Assembly (NCBI GenBank): GCA_964459845.1
Contig: CAYWOC010000009.1
Coordinates: 1 to 64,000, forward strand
Direction of reading: 5' to 3'
From: CALZFJ01 sp964459845
GTDB taxonomy: Bacteria; Bacteroidota; Bacteroidia; Bacteroidales; Muribaculaceae
DNA length: 64,000 nt
Part shown: positions 26,635 to 35,732 of the stretch, in pieces
How positions within the stretch are numbered: position 1 is the stretch's first letter
Layout of the letters: each line of letters starts with the position of its first letter
Position numbers and translations under genes: made by a program
Notes under the pieces: model-generated
Database searches by the model: none
What the model was told of the DNA's origin: nothing
Seen by the model: the letters and a program-made list of their open reading frames with translations, nothing else

Positions 26635-26717
26635 CAGCGAGAAATTATAATAAATACGAAAAAAGATTCTTTCAATCACTACGCTGATTGAATTTTGTAG
26701 AACTAAATTTTTATAAT

Positions 26718-26924
26718 ATGAATGTAGAGACTATTGGCCTATGGGCTGGAGCTGTGTGGAATGCTCTTAACGAAAAAGATGGTGCACTCGGAATGAAAGC
26801 ATTGAAGAAAGCTACCAAACTCAAGGAAAAAGAACTTTATGCAGCCATTGGTTGGCTCGCCCGCGAAGGCAAAGTAAACATCAACGATGCCGAAGCAGAC
26901 TTCACAGTAACTCTTATCGGCTAA
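26718..26924 (+). CDS. Winged helix-turn-helix protein, DUF2582 type
   Basis: A 68-residue protein (MNVETIGLWAGAVWNALNEK onward) matching the small winged-helix family DUF2582, common in Bacteroidetes. The helix-turn-helix lies in ALKKATKLKEKELYAAIGWL, and a hairpin wing follows (GKVNINDAEADFTVTL). A role in DNA binding is inferred from the fold; no target is known. I use the ATG at 26718 instead of the in-frame ATG at 26688 because family members begin at the N-V-E-T-I-G sequence. A good terminator follows. Confidence 0.85.
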   Translation: MNVETIGLWAGAVWNALNEKDGALGMKALKKATKLKEKELYAAIGWLAREGKVNINDAEADFTVTLIG

Positions 26925-26979
26925 TTTTTCAGCAAACCGAAGAAACTGAATTTTGCACCTTATCAGTGCAACACAACAA

Positions 26980-27025
26980 TAAAAAGACCGGCAAGTCGCA
27001 CAAAAGCGATTTCCCGGTCTTTTTT
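26980..27025 (+). terminator. Terminator after the winged-helix gene
   Basis: AAAAAGACCGG and CCGGTCTTTTTT arms with an inner GTCGC/GCGAT pair. From 27026 to 27253 I see no feature. Confidence 0.88.
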
Positions 27026-27253
27026 CATACAGAGCACCACTTTTTTTATACGAGTTTTCGGAATCCCTCTGAGATTCAAATCTTGCATCCAAGCCATCCA
27101 AACTCACAAAACGCTCAGAGTCCTCATCTGCTACCTTACCATAAAAGCCACCTTTGCTTCGATCACTTCGAGAGTTTCAATCAAAAAAACAGTCGATATA
27201 TGTTACAAAAGGTTAAAATATAGTTATAAAACACATTTTTCTCCTCAAAACTC

Positions 27254-27283
27254 TTGACAAATAAAAAATAATGCGTACCTTTG
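27254..27283 (+). promoter_or_regulatory. Promoter of tRNA-fMet
   Basis: TTG (27254-27256), a 19-base spacer, then TACCTTTG (27276-27283), 12 bases before the mature tRNA 5' end. Confidence 0.8.
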
Positions 27284-27295
27284 CACTCGCAATAC

Positions 27296-27367
<72 letters not shown>

Positions 27368-27368
27368 C

Positions 27369-27410
27369 TAAAAAAGGAATTGAGCAATAGCTTGATTCCT
27401 TTTCTTTTTT
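27369..27410 (+). terminator. Terminator after tRNA-fMet
   Basis: AAAAAGGAAT ... ATTCCTTTT hairpin, followed by CTTTTTT. Between here and 27534 nothing is recognised. Confidence 0.8.
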
Positions 27411-27534
27411 GTTGGCAATTGCGCCAAGCCAAGGATCTATAGAAAAAGTCACCAAGGAGGCAACGTATTCCTGCGTTACCTCGATTTCCATCATCATTGC
27501 CCACCAACATTGCAACCAAGCTAATATGCAACAA

Positions 27535-27583
27535 TAAAAAATATCACAAATCAGTCTTTCGGCTGGTCTGTGATATTTTTTAT
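27535..27583. terminator. Terminator of the FISUMP operon
   Basis: AAAAAATATCACA and TGTGATATTTTTT arms around a CTTTCGG loop; suited to stop minus-strand transcription from 27600. Confidence 0.85.
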
Positions 27584-27599
27584 ATGTTAATATTCCGTA

Positions 27600-28739
27600 T
27601 TATTTGCGCACGCAACGAACGTAGTGTCCGAATCCGTAGCCGTGAGTACCGGTTGTCATGATTGAGTTCACAACACGAGTTGTTTTAAGCGCATCGGTTC
27701 CGAACAGCGAGTCTTTCGTCTTGTCGGTATTCCAGAAATACACGTCATTGCCTTCACCTGCATCGGTTGTAGCCTTGCTGAAATATCCGCCCGGAGCTAT
27801 GCTCAAGCCAGTCTTGTTGTTGCCAACGGTCTTCCAAGTGTCGGTAGTCTTCACCTTGCCCGATTGGCCTGTTCTCAAATATTTCTTCATTGCATTCCAG
27901 TGATCCACCGAAGTCACTTCCCAGCCCTCTGGTGCAAGACCTTTGTCACTCAGCACAGCATAACCGTTATACATAGCTCCATAATCCAGCCAGCAATATT
28001 CGGTGTCGTCGGCATATATGTGATATGCGCCAGTCGTCAAGGCATCCCATGCATCAGCTTGAGTGGATTGATACTGCTTGATTGAAGTTCCATCGAGGAA
28101 TGTCGTAGCCTTCAAGTTGCTTGCAAGCCAATATTGAGTTCCTATTTTCACGACCTTGTAGGTCTGATTGTCGAGCGCGCTACGCTTGTCTTTCACAACG
28201 TATGGCTCAAAAGTCTTCACTTCGACAAGAGCAAGATTCTCAGTGTTTTCCTCAATAACATTGCCGTCGGCAGACATAACGAAGCTCTTCATGCCAGCCT
28301 TGTCGCCTTTGACGTAAGATGCGATAGAGTCGCCGGTCAAATCCCAAACAATTTTCGAGCCGTCGGCAGCATAGCCCTTGGTCAAATCAGCCTTGTCGCT
28401 GCCAAGATATGGATAGAACACCACCATTTGCGCATCCACCACGTTCTTGCCGTCTTGCCAACTGCGCACATATTCCTTGCAGAACTCGCCGACAGCCTTG
28501 TCGCCATACATAGCCTTAACGATGCCACTGCCAGTGAAATCCGTTGGCACGTCGATTGAATAATATGTAACTTCCGGAGTTTCACCCTTGAATGAGATGC
28601 TGTCGATGTCCTGAATCTTGAATGTGGTGGTAGAGCCATCCTTCATAGTGACAATCATTTCGGTCTTTTCGCCCGATTGTGCGAATGCTCCAACCGCACA
28701 CACCGCCGATAATATAAGTGTAAATATTGTTTTTTTCAT
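27600..28739 (-). CDS. Secreted FISUMP-domain protein
   Basis: A 379-residue exported protein with signal peptide (ends GAFAQ). The C-terminal part, from about VKIGTQYWLASNLKATTF to GYGFGHYVRCVRK, is a Fibrobacter-succinogenes-major-paralogous (FISUMP) domain, known in Bacteroidetes surface proteins, including fimbrial tips, and of unknown biochemical role. The N-terminal KDGSTTTFKIQDIDSISFK segment resembles the T9SS-tail neighbour's LEDIGKVYFD stretch. The start ATG overlaps the stop of the upstream gene by one base (TAATG), so the two are translationally coupled. Confidence 0.75.
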   Translation of the reverse strand: MKKTIFTLILSAVCAVGAFAQSGEKTEMIVTMKDGSTTTFKIQDIDSISFKGETPEVTYYSIDVPTDFTGSGIVKAMYGDKAVGEFCKEYVRSWQDGKNVVDAQMVVFYPYLGSDKADLTKGYAADGSKIVWDLTGDSIASYVKGDKAGMKSFVMSADGNVIEENTENLALVEVKTFEPYVVKDKRSALDNQTYKVVKIGTQYWLASNLKATTFLDGTSIKQYQSTQADAWDALTTGAYHIYADDTEYCWLDYGAMYNGYAVLSDKGLAPEGWEVTSVDHWNAMKKYLRTGQSGKVKTTDTWKTVGNNKTGLSIAPGGYFSKATTDAGEGNDVYFWNTDKTKDSLFGTDALKTTRVVNSIMTTGTHGYGFGHYVRCVRK

Positions 28740-29221
28740 TATTTGCAGATTTTATATGTTTTGTTACCTAATTTGAAAATATAAATGCCCTTTGGCAATG
28801 CGGAGATGTCGATGGCATCTTCCTGCAGCGATGCGCTGGCATAGAGCAATGCGCCGTTCACGTTGTAGAAGCTTGCCGGCTGTGGAGCTGCGGCATCGTA
28901 GCCTATCACTTTGAGCAGGTCGCCATCCACTGCCACTTTCACTGCGGCAGCTTCATCTTTCACCGCACTCTCTACACCGCTCAGGGTGCCGAATTTGATG
29001 GTTTGCACCGTCAGCAAGTCGAATGCACTCACCGATGCGCCGTCACTCTGCTGCACGAGCAGACTGCCGCCATCGAAATACACCTTGCCGATGTCTTCAA
29101 GCCTAAATTCCTTAATCGGCTCGCCGTTGTTGAAGAAGAACTGCATCTTCTGTGCCATCGCTGAAGGCACCAGCCCGAGCGACAGAACCAACGGAACGAA
29201 TAAGCGTTTATTGACGTTCAT
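28739..29221 (-). CDS. Short secreted protein with T9SS-type C-terminal tail
   Basis: A 160-residue protein: signal peptide ending SAMAQ, a short body, and a C-terminal region (ASFYNVNGALLYAS, then ISALPKGIYIFKLGNKTYKI) with the pattern of type A T9SS sorting domains. Those direct export by the Por/Gld machinery and surface anchoring. There is almost no cargo domain, so it may be a structural or assembly partner of the FISUMP protein that follows in overlapping translation. Confidence 0.7.
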   Translation of the reverse strand: MNVNKRLFVPLVLSLGLVPSAMAQKMQFFFNNGEPIKEFRLEDIGKVYFDGGSLLVQQSDGASVSAFDLLTVQTIKFGTLSGVESAVKDEAAAVKVAVDGDLLKVIGYDAAAPQPASFYNVNGALLYASASLQEDAIDISALPKGIYIFKLGNKTYKICK

Positions 29222-29378
29222 AATTGTAATTAATTTATAGTTTATATTTTATAGTAGTGTCTTAATAATAAATTTTGCACTTTAACATCCAGCCAAATCC
29301 TGTTTTTACCCCAACCGATAGTCGGAATTTGAAGACAACTTGCAGTTGCGCACTTCTTTAAGCTGAACATATCTCTCG

Positions 29379-29386
29379 CAAAGATA
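29379..29386 (-). promoter_or_regulatory. -7 box of the T9SS-tail/FISUMP operon
   Basis: Minus-strand TATCTTTG, about 155 bases before the start codon; no clear -33. The 5' region between (29222-29378) holds no other signal that I see. Confidence 0.45.
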
Positions 29387-29585
29387 GAAAATATTTACAA
29401 TCTGTAATAATTTTTACACAAAAAGTTTCAATTTACTTCATTTTTTGTCCGCCGTGATTCTCTCCACATTCCAAACGCCAGCCACCACAAAAACAGGCAA
29501 CTGAAATTTATGGAGATACGCCATATTCATGGCTGCGACATCCATCCAAAGCCAAACTCTGCTTCAAAATCCATGTTTTACAAAA

Positions 29586-29613
29586 CAAGCCCTGCTCTCG
29601 CGAGTGGGGCTTG
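29586..29613. other. Strong intergenic hairpin
   Basis: CAAGCCC and GGGCTTG arms with an inner CTC/GAG pair, lying in the 588-base gap between divergent genes. On the minus strand it is followed by TTTTG, a weak terminator-like tail, but no minus-strand gene ends here. Confidence 0.4.
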
Positions 29614-29748
29614 TGGCTATTTGAATAGAATCTGTATAGAAAAAGTATTATCTTGATGTTATTGCTTTATGTCTTATTTTTTCACTTGCAAATTTCTCAC
29701 ATTTCTGCGAAGCCGCAAAGGGCAAAATGTATTCTTTTTTGTTCTAAA

Positions 29749-29781
29749 TTGCCGAATATCGACTTTTTTTTACTACATTTG
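29749..29781 (+). promoter_or_regulatory. Promoter of the AraC-type regulator
   Basis: TACATTTG (29774-29781), with TTG at 29749-29751 (spacer 22). The predicted leader is about 25 bases, and this sets the start at 29810. Confidence 0.55.
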
Positions 29782-29809
29782 TCACAATTACGCTTACTAC
29801 TCTCGAGAA

Positions 29810-30706
29810 ATGGAAAACAAAGATAAGACTATAAATCTGATTGACGACAACAGGCTCCGCGAATCGGGCCGCGACTCGCTCGACAACGAGGTGTGGGTGT
29901 TCGACGACTTCGACAGCGAGCTGCTGCAAAACTGTCCGCTCAAGCTCGATATGCCCATTTTCGCATTATGCCTGCGTGGCGAGGTGACGCTGCACGTGAA
30001 CCTCACAGACTATACCATACGTCCTAATTGCTTGATTTCGCTACAGACCGACAATATCCTGCAAGGATTGACGGTATCCGACGATGCCAAGGGGATTTTT
30101 GTGGGAGTGACACAGAAGTTCATCGACGAGATTCTGCCCGACATACACACCGTGCTGCCCATTTTCATCGACCTCCGTTCCTCGCCAGTCATCGAGATCA
30201 GCGACGACGACTCGATGTGCCTTCAGGAATTTCACACACTGTTGTGGAAGCGCATCAAGAGCGAAAAGGGAGCCTACCGCAAAAGCATAATCCAGAACAT
30301 ACTGCGCGCTATGCTATATAAGATGCTCGACATCTACAAGACACGCGACAATTATGCCGTCCCCGCCAAGCGTTCTCGCAACGAGGAGATTTTTTTCAAT
30401 TTTGCGCGTCTGGTGGAGCGCGACTTCAAGGTGGAACGCTCGGTGCAGTATTATGCCGACAAGCTCTTCATCACGCCAAAGCACCTGTCGTCGGTGATAA
30501 AGACCGTGAGCGGACAAACGGCGAGCGACTGGATCAACAGCTTCGTGATTCTTGCGGCAAAGGTGATGCTGCGCACTTCGTCGAAGACGGTGCTCGAGGT
30601 GAGCAATGAGCTGAATTTCACCAATCAGTCGTTCTTCGGCAAATATTTCAAGCTGCACACAGGAATGTCGCCGCAGTCCTACCGCCAGCAGTGCAGCGAG
30701 GAGTAG
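29810..30706 (+). CDS. AraC-family transcriptional regulator
   Basis: A 298-residue regulator with an N-terminal cupin-like sensor domain (LPIFIDLRSSP region) and a C-terminal AraC helix-turn-helix pair: VQYYADKLFITPKHLSSVIK, then VLEVSNELNFTNQSFFGKYF. The chosen ATG at 29810 lies after the promoter; the open frame extends to 29669, which would place the start upstream of transcription. It may control the adjacent MATE exporter, which converges with it, but no operator match is visible. Confidence 0.88.
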   Translation: MENKDKTINLIDDNRLRESGRDSLDNEVWVFDDFDSELLQNCPLKLDMPIFALCLRGEVTLHVNLTDYTIRPNCLISLQTDNILQGLTVSDDAKGIFVGVTQKFIDEILPDIHTVLPIFIDLRSSPVIEISDDDSMCLQEFHTLLWKRIKSEKGAYRKSIIQNILRAMLYKMLDIYKTRDNYAVPAKRSRNEEIFFNFARLVERDFKVERSVQYYADKLFITPKHLSSVIKTVSGQTASDWINSFVILAAKVMLRTSSKTVLEVSNELNFTNQSFFGKYFKLHTGMSPQSYRQQCSEE

Positions 30707-30720
30707 CGCTATCTCCGATG

Positions 30721-30752
30721 TCGCCAATCTGGGATTCTACCAGAATCGGCGA
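30721..30752. terminator. Hairpin between convergent araC-type and MATE genes
   Basis: TCGCC ... GATTCT-ACC-AGAATC-GGCGA forms a stem with a seven-base bulge. There is no U-run, so function as a terminator is uncertain. Confidence 0.4.
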
Positions 30753-30764
30753 CCGGACCCATGA

Positions 30765-32153
30765 TCAACGGTTCACGAAACTCTTTGTGGACCACTTCAT
30801 GCTATACCACCGGCGCACAAACACGATTCCACGCACATTCTCATCGGCGGCAAACGCTGCCCACATACCTATAATGCCAAGTCCGCCAAGCACGCCCACA
30901 AGGTAGCCGCCAAGCACGGCTATGCTCCACATCACTATCAGCCCGACATAGAACGGATAATTAACATCGCCGGCAGCACGCAGAGCATTTGTGGCAAAGA
31001 TATTAATCGGACGGCCAATCTCAAGCACAACGTCAATCCATAGTATCGTGCAGCCAAGATGTATTATCACTGGGTTATGCGTCAGCATAGAAAAAATGTA
31101 TGGTCCCGACAAGGCAAGCAGAAACGAGAAGAACAGCGTGAAGCCCACCGACTTCTTCATCACATACTTTCCGAGCAGAAACGCCGCTTTGGTGCGCCCT
31201 CTGCCAACGAAGTGACCGATGCATATAGCCCCGCCCTGTGCCACCGATATGCTGAACAGATACACAAACATGATTATGTTCACGCAATAGGTCCTTGTGG
31301 CAAGAGCCTCCACTCCGAGCATATTGATGAAATATGTAATCACTATCTGCGACGAGCTGTAGGATGCCTGCTCGCCAGCCGACGGCAGACCTATTTGCAG
31401 AAGTTTGCGCAGCTCACGCCACGGGAACGGGCGGAAGTTGCTGACATGGAACTCGGGTATCAACTTCTTGCGCACTATCATAAACAGCACCACCATCGCC
31501 ACTCCACGGCAGGTGGCTGTGGAGATTGCCGCTCCTGCCACACCAAGCTCGGGCATACCGAAGCGTCCGAAGATGAGCGAATAGTTGCCGAAGATATTTA
31601 GCACATTTATGAGCAGGGTGACGAGCATGGGATACACAGCCTTGTCGGCACTGCGCAAGGCTGCCGACAGTGTCATCGACAATGCCTGGAAAAAGGCAAA
31701 CGCTCCCACAATGCCCATATATGCAGTGCCATCGGGCATCAGCTCGGGCGCAAGTCCCATCCACTTCAATATCATGCCATTGCCGAAATAGAGAAACGCG
31801 CTTATTATAACGCCGAATATGAGATTCACGAGCAGCGAGATGCCCACCACCACCTCCACCTTGTCGTGCATACGCGCACCTATATACTGCGAGCAAAGCA
31901 CCGACGTGCCGAGGTTGATTACCTCAAATACAAGGAAGCTGAACATCACTATCTGATTGACAAGCCCGACAGCCGCCACACTGCCGTCGCTGTGGCGCGA
32001 AAGCATGAACGTATCCACTGCACCGAGCATCATTATCAGCAGCACCTCAAGAAATATGGGGATAGCAAGGCGCGCCAGACCCCACTTCACACTGCCTCCT
32101 GTCCCGGTGAGCTTGCTGCGCACCGTTCTTAATGTGTTTTTTATCGAAATCAT
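30765..32153 (-). CDS. MATE-family efflux transporter
   Basis: A 462-residue transporter with twelve hydrophobic helices in two similar halves, typical of multidrug and toxin extrusion proteins, which swap sodium or protons for cationic drugs or metabolites. The first helix region (LAIPIFLEVLLIMMLGAVDTFML) is characteristic. It belongs to the DinF/NorM-like broad family; the substrate cannot be told. It has a perfect promoter. Confidence 0.9.
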   Translation of the reverse strand: MISIKNTLRTVRSKLTGTGGSVKWGLARLAIPIFLEVLLIMMLGAVDTFMLSRHSDGSVAAVGLVNQIVMFSFLVFEVINLGTSVLCSQYIGARMHDKVEVVVGISLLVNLIFGVIISAFLYFGNGMILKWMGLAPELMPDGTAYMGIVGAFAFFQALSMTLSAALRSADKAVYPMLVTLLINVLNIFGNYSLIFGRFGMPELGVAGAAISTATCRGVAMVVLFMIVRKKLIPEFHVSNFRPFPWRELRKLLQIGLPSAGEQASYSSSQIVITYFINMLGVEALATRTYCVNIIMFVYLFSISVAQGGAICIGHFVGRGRTKAAFLLGKYVMKKSVGFTLFFSFLLALSGPYIFSMLTHNPVIIHLGCTILWIDVVLEIGRPINIFATNALRAAGDVNYPFYVGLIVMWSIAVLGGYLVGVLGGLGIIGMWAAFAADENVRGIVFVRRWYSMKWSTKSFVNR

Positions 32154-32194
32154 AAGTATTATATAAACCTAAAACATTAACCTGAAAAACTCTG

Positions 32195-32225
32195 CAAAAT
32201 TACTCATAACTGCTAAATGCTCAAA
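32195..32225 (-). promoter_or_regulatory. Promoter of the MATE gene
   Basis: Minus-strand TTTG (32222-32225), exactly 19 bases, then TAATTTTG (32195-32202). Confidence 0.8.
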
Positions 32226-32286
32226 ACTTTTATGAATTTTTGCACCCTACCATCGGTAATTTTCCTGATACTGTTGAGCATAATCC

Positions 32287-32317
32287 TTTGTCACTTCAAT
32301 TTTTTTGCGTAATTTTG
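32287..32317 (+). promoter_or_regulatory. Orphan plus-strand promoter
   Basis: TTTG (32287-32290), exactly 19 bases, then TAATTTTG (32310-32317). It points into a gap without an ordinary gene. Confidence 0.7.
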
Positions 32318-32320
32318 CAC

Positions 32321-32600
32321 CGAGTAAACCATTGTTTTCAACAATAAAACAACTTTTTTGTATAACCGATGAAATTTAGTCTTATACACTACAATCATCA
32401 TCCGTATATCGGCGATTTCAATCGTTAAGCGGTGTAGCTCATCACTCTTGGAGCTATGCGCGCTGCGCTGCGTCGTGTATCTTGGTGCTTATGCAAAAAT
32501 TTGATTTGTTTTTTGGCTGATTTGATAGAAATTCCAAATTCTCGATAATACTGTGACTTACTAAAAAAGGTGCCACGCTATGGCACCTTTTATTTTTTAT
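32321..32600 (+). ncRNA. Candidate small RNA or microprotein transcript
   Basis: A consensus promoter and a strong terminator delimit a ~275-base plus-strand transcript with no long frame. It contains a 19-codon ORF at 32369-32428 (MKFSLIHYNHHPYIGDFNR), rich in His and Tyr. Next comes a GC-rich structured stretch with TAGCTC/GAGCTA pairing (about 32436-32460) and an alternating GCGC-rich run. I recognise no Rfam-type family. It could be a regulatory RNA, a leader-peptide attenuator that lost its gene, or a microprotein message. Confidence 0.45.
32563..32598. terminator. Bidirectional terminator
   Basis: AAAAGGTGCCA-CGCTA-TGGCACCTTTT with A and T runs. It ends the TonB receptor transcript on the minus strand and the orphan transcript on the plus strand. 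Confidence 0.88.
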
Positions 32601-32640
32601 TTCCGTCCCCGAAAGCAGGAGTTCTCCAATATATGCGGAA

Positions 32641-35040
32641 TCAGAAGTTCATCGACAGCCGCACGTTTAGCTGCCGGCGTGTCAGGTAATTTGGCACGGC
32701 ATACTGGATATCGTTCACATCGGTGACCCAGTAGTAGCTGCTCACGTTGGATATGTCGAACAGGTTGAAGCAGTCAAGTCCCAGCCAGATGCTCTTGAAG
32801 TGGCGCAGGAAGTTCTGCGGCTTGCTGTCGCCGCCCACAAGCTGATAGGAGATGCCCACATCCACACGCTTATATGCCGGAGCGCGGCAGTAGGACACGT
32901 CGCGCGTGGTGCGCGGCGAGGTCATCGGCAGTCCGTCGGAATATATGGCTTTCAGGCTGAATTTCATCTTCGGGAACTTTGGGAAGTAGTCGGTGAAAAA
33001 GAGAGCCACGCTGTATCGCTGGTCGGTGGGTCGAGGCACTTTCACTCCGTTAAGGTCTTCCTGCGTCTTCATCAGCGAGAAGCTGAGCCACGAATCGGTT
33101 CCCTCCACGAATTGTCCGAAGAACTTGAAGTCGATTCCGCTCACAAAGCCCTTGGAGCTGTTCACGCCGGAATACACCACTTTAAGATTGTCGATTTCGT
33201 AGGGTATCACATTCGACAGGCTCTTGTAATATAGTTCGGCAGTGAGCTTGAACGGACGGTTCATCGAGCGGAATGTGTAGTCACCGCCAAGGATGAAATG
33301 AATGCTTCGCTGCGACTTTATGTCGCTGTTCAAGATTATATCCGTGTTGCCGAGAGCGTCGGTCTGCTCCATACGGTATTCTTTATAGAACGGAGCTTGG
33401 TAATACAGTCCTGTGGCGAAGCGGAAAGCAAACTTCTCGTTGCGCTTAGGCACAAAGCCCACACTCGCACGCGGACTGAACAGGAATTCCCTGTTGAAAT
33501 CCCAATACGACACGCGCACACCGCCGTTCACCGTCACAAGCCCCGCACCGGAGTATATCTTGTAGCTGTCGAGCGCATAAGCCGAGAAACGGTTGCTACC
33601 GAGGTCGTGGCGCGAGGTGAGGTTATACACCATGTTTACTCCGCCGCCGGTATAAGGCAGTGAATATCCAGCCGAGTCGCGCTGCTCCCATTCGCGGGTG
33701 CGGTCGTAGATGTTCTCATGCTGGAAGGTCGCGCCATACGACAGATTGTTGTGGCTGATTGAAGTGTTGCCCTTCAGCGACACAGCAAATACGCTTGCCT
33801 TCAAGCGGTTTCGTGCGTGTTCATGATATTTTCCCACACCGAGTTCGCCACCCACGGCATCGTCGCCGGTAGTTCCAGCCTCGTCGAGCCAATACTCTCC
33901 GTGAATATCATAGCCCACAAGCTCATTTGTGAGGTAGCCCGATGCAAGCAGCGTGAAGTCGGAGCTTTTCGAATGTCGGTAGTTGAGCGAAAGTGCTCCG
34001 AAATAAGTCTCAAACTTATCCTTCTCCTGACCGTCGAAATACACCTTGAACTGTTTTGCGTTGGTCGATGTGCCGAAGCTCGTCTCTCGTGTCTCGGGAG
34101 TGAAGCGATAGTTGTTGATGGCGATGTTGCCAAGGAACGATGCCTTCCACTTGCTGCTTATCTTGAAGTTGAGATTCGTCTGATAGTCGAAATATTGAGG
34201 GTCATATTCCCCCTTTGTCTCAAGCGAGCCAAGCAGCGACGAGTTGCGCTTATAGCGGAAGCCGTGAATCTGCGAAAACCGTTTGCTTCCCTGCCCGAAA
34301 GCAAGACTGCCTCCCATCAGGCTCATCGACAATGCGCCCTCAAGTGCCTCCGGCTCACGATATGTGATGTCGAGCACCGACGACATCTTGTCGCCATATT
34401 CTGCGCTGAAGCCTCCGGTGGAGAATGCCACATTGCCCACGAGGTCGGGATTGATGATGCTCAAGCCCTCCTGCTGTCCCGAGCTGATGAGCTGCGGACG
34501 GTAAATCTCAATGCCGTTGATATACACGCTGTTCTCGTCGTAGGTGCCACCTCGCACCATATACTGCGAGCTCATCTCATTCTTGGTGCTTACTCCTGCC
34601 ATTGTGGTCAGCACCGACTCCACACTGCCGCCCGATGCGTCGGGCGTGAGGCGCAACTTGGTGGCATCGATGTTCTGCATCTGGTTTGTCTGCTTTTTGA
34701 ACTCTGTCACCTGCAAGTCTTGCAGTTGCTGAGCCTTCTCATAGAGCTTGGCATTCAGCGTAACAACGCCTTTCGGCTTGACGAGCTGACGCTTCACATC
34801 GCTGTAGCCTATGCAACTGAAAATCACCATCACCGTGTCGCGCGCCGGCACCGAGAGCTGATACGCTCCCTTCGTATCGGTATTGGTGCCGATGGCAGTA
34901 CCGGCAATCCTCACCGACGCAAACTCGATAGGATTTCCAGCCTCGTCGCTCACCTTTCCCGAAATCTTAGTCTGCGCAGCAGCCACCGCAGCCGCAAGCA
35001 TAACAGCAATAAGAAATATATATTTTACTTGGAATTTCAT
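32641..35040 (-). CDS. TonB-dependent receptor with carboxypeptidase-regulatory-like domain
   Basis: A 799-residue outer-membrane receptor. It has a signal peptide, an N-terminal CarboxypepD_reg-like beta domain (KISGKVSDEAGNPIEFASVRI), a plug domain around LTTMAGVSTKNEMSSQYMVRGG, and a barrel ending in the aromatic residue (RLSMNF). It lacks the SusC signature and no SusD gene is adjacent, so it is a general TonB transporter; the ligand is unknown. It lies 57 bases downstream of recR on the same strand. Confidence 0.88.
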   Translation of the reverse strand: MKFQVKYIFLIAVMLAAAVAAAQTKISGKVSDEAGNPIEFASVRIAGTAIGTNTDTKGAYQLSVPARDTVMVIFSCIGYSDVKRQLVKPKGVVTLNAKLYEKAQQLQDLQVTEFKKQTNQMQNIDATKLRLTPDASGGSVESVLTTMAGVSTKNEMSSQYMVRGGTYDENSVYINGIEIYRPQLISSGQQEGLSIINPDLVGNVAFSTGGFSAEYGDKMSSVLDITYREPEALEGALSMSLMGGSLAFGQGSKRFSQIHGFRYKRNSSLLGSLETKGEYDPQYFDYQTNLNFKISSKWKASFLGNIAINNYRFTPETRETSFGTSTNAKQFKVYFDGQEKDKFETYFGALSLNYRHSKSSDFTLLASGYLTNELVGYDIHGEYWLDEAGTTGDDAVGGELGVGKYHEHARNRLKASVFAVSLKGNTSISHNNLSYGATFQHENIYDRTREWEQRDSAGYSLPYTGGGVNMVYNLTSRHDLGSNRFSAYALDSYKIYSGAGLVTVNGGVRVSYWDFNREFLFSPRASVGFVPKRNEKFAFRFATGLYYQAPFYKEYRMEQTDALGNTDIILNSDIKSQRSIHFILGGDYTFRSMNRPFKLTAELYYKSLSNVIPYEIDNLKVVYSGVNSSKGFVSGIDFKFFGQFVEGTDSWLSFSLMKTQEDLNGVKVPRPTDQRYSVALFFTDYFPKFPKMKFSLKAIYSDGLPMTSPRTTRDVSYCRAPAYKRVDVGISYQLVGGDSKPQNFLRHFKSIWLGLDCFNLFDISNVSSYYWVTDVNDIQYAVPNYLTRRQLNVRLSMNF

Positions 35041-35097
35041 AATTAACTATATAACGCACAGCACCACATGATTATTTCAGCGCCAAAAGAAAAAATT

Positions 35098-35724
35098 TCA
35101 CTTGTTGAAGCTGTCGGAGAAGAGCATCCTGTTCTGGATAGAGCGGCCGAGGGTAAGCTCATCGGTGTATTCAATCTCATTGCCCACACTCACGCCGCGC
35201 GCAAGCATCGTCACCTTCACATCGGGATATGGAGCCAAGCGGCGGAAGATATAGAAGTTGGTGGTGTCGCCCTCCATCGTGGCACTAAGCGCAAGTATAA
35301 TCTCCTTCACGCCGCCATCTGCCACACGCTTCACAAGGCTGTCGATTTCTATATCCTGCGGTCCCACTCCGTCCATAGGCGAAATCAGCCCGCCAAGCAC
35401 ATGATACACGCCCCCATGCTGGTGTGTGTTCTCGATGCTCATCACGTCCTTCACATTCTCCACCACGCAAATCACCGAGCGGTCGCGCATTGGATTTGCG
35501 CATATCGGGCATATCTCCTGCTCCGATATGTTGTGGCACACCTTGCAGTATCTTATCTCCTTACGCAGCTTTATAATCGCTTCTCCGAAGCTCACAGCAG
35601 AGTCCTCGCTCTGGCGAAGCAGATACAGCACAAGGCGGAGCGCAGTCTTGCGCCCTATTCCCGGCAGCTTGGCAAACTCATTCACCGCCGCCTCAAGCAA
35701 TGTCGATTCAAATTCCTTTTCCAT
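35098..35724 (-). CDS. recR: Recombination protein RecR
   Basis: RecR works with RecO/RecF to load RecA on gapped DNA. The 208-residue protein has the helix-hairpin-helix KLPGIGRKTALRL, the zinc finger C-x2-C...C-x2-C (CKVCHN and CPIC), and a TOPRIM domain (VICVVENVKDVMSIE). The ATG at 35724 shares its A with the TGA stop of the toxin gene upstream, so recR translation is probably coupled to that toxin. A broken copy of the same gene start occurs at 36305-36326. Confidence 0.96.
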   Translation of the reverse strand: MEKEFESTLLEAAVNEFAKLPGIGRKTALRLVLYLLRQSEDSAVSFGEAIIKLRKEIRYCKVCHNISEQEICPICANPMRDRSVICVVENVKDVMSIENTHQHGGVYHVLGGLISPMDGVGPQDIEIDSLVKRVADGGVKEIILALSATMEGDTTNFYIFRRLAPYPDVKVTMLARGVSVGNEIEYTDELTLGRSIQNRMLFSDSFNK

Positions 35725-35732
35725 CAAAACAA
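35711..35732 (-). repeat. 22-bp repeat at the recR start, copy 1
   Basis: Identical to 36305-36326. On the minus strand it covers the last toxin codons (TTG TTT TGA) and the first recR codons (ATGGAAAAGGAATT). Confidence 0.95.

Noticed and set aside
29669..29809. Longer start for the AraC-type regulator
   Set aside because: The segment contains the promoter box at 29774-29781 and codes for an atypical Phe/Cys-rich stretch.
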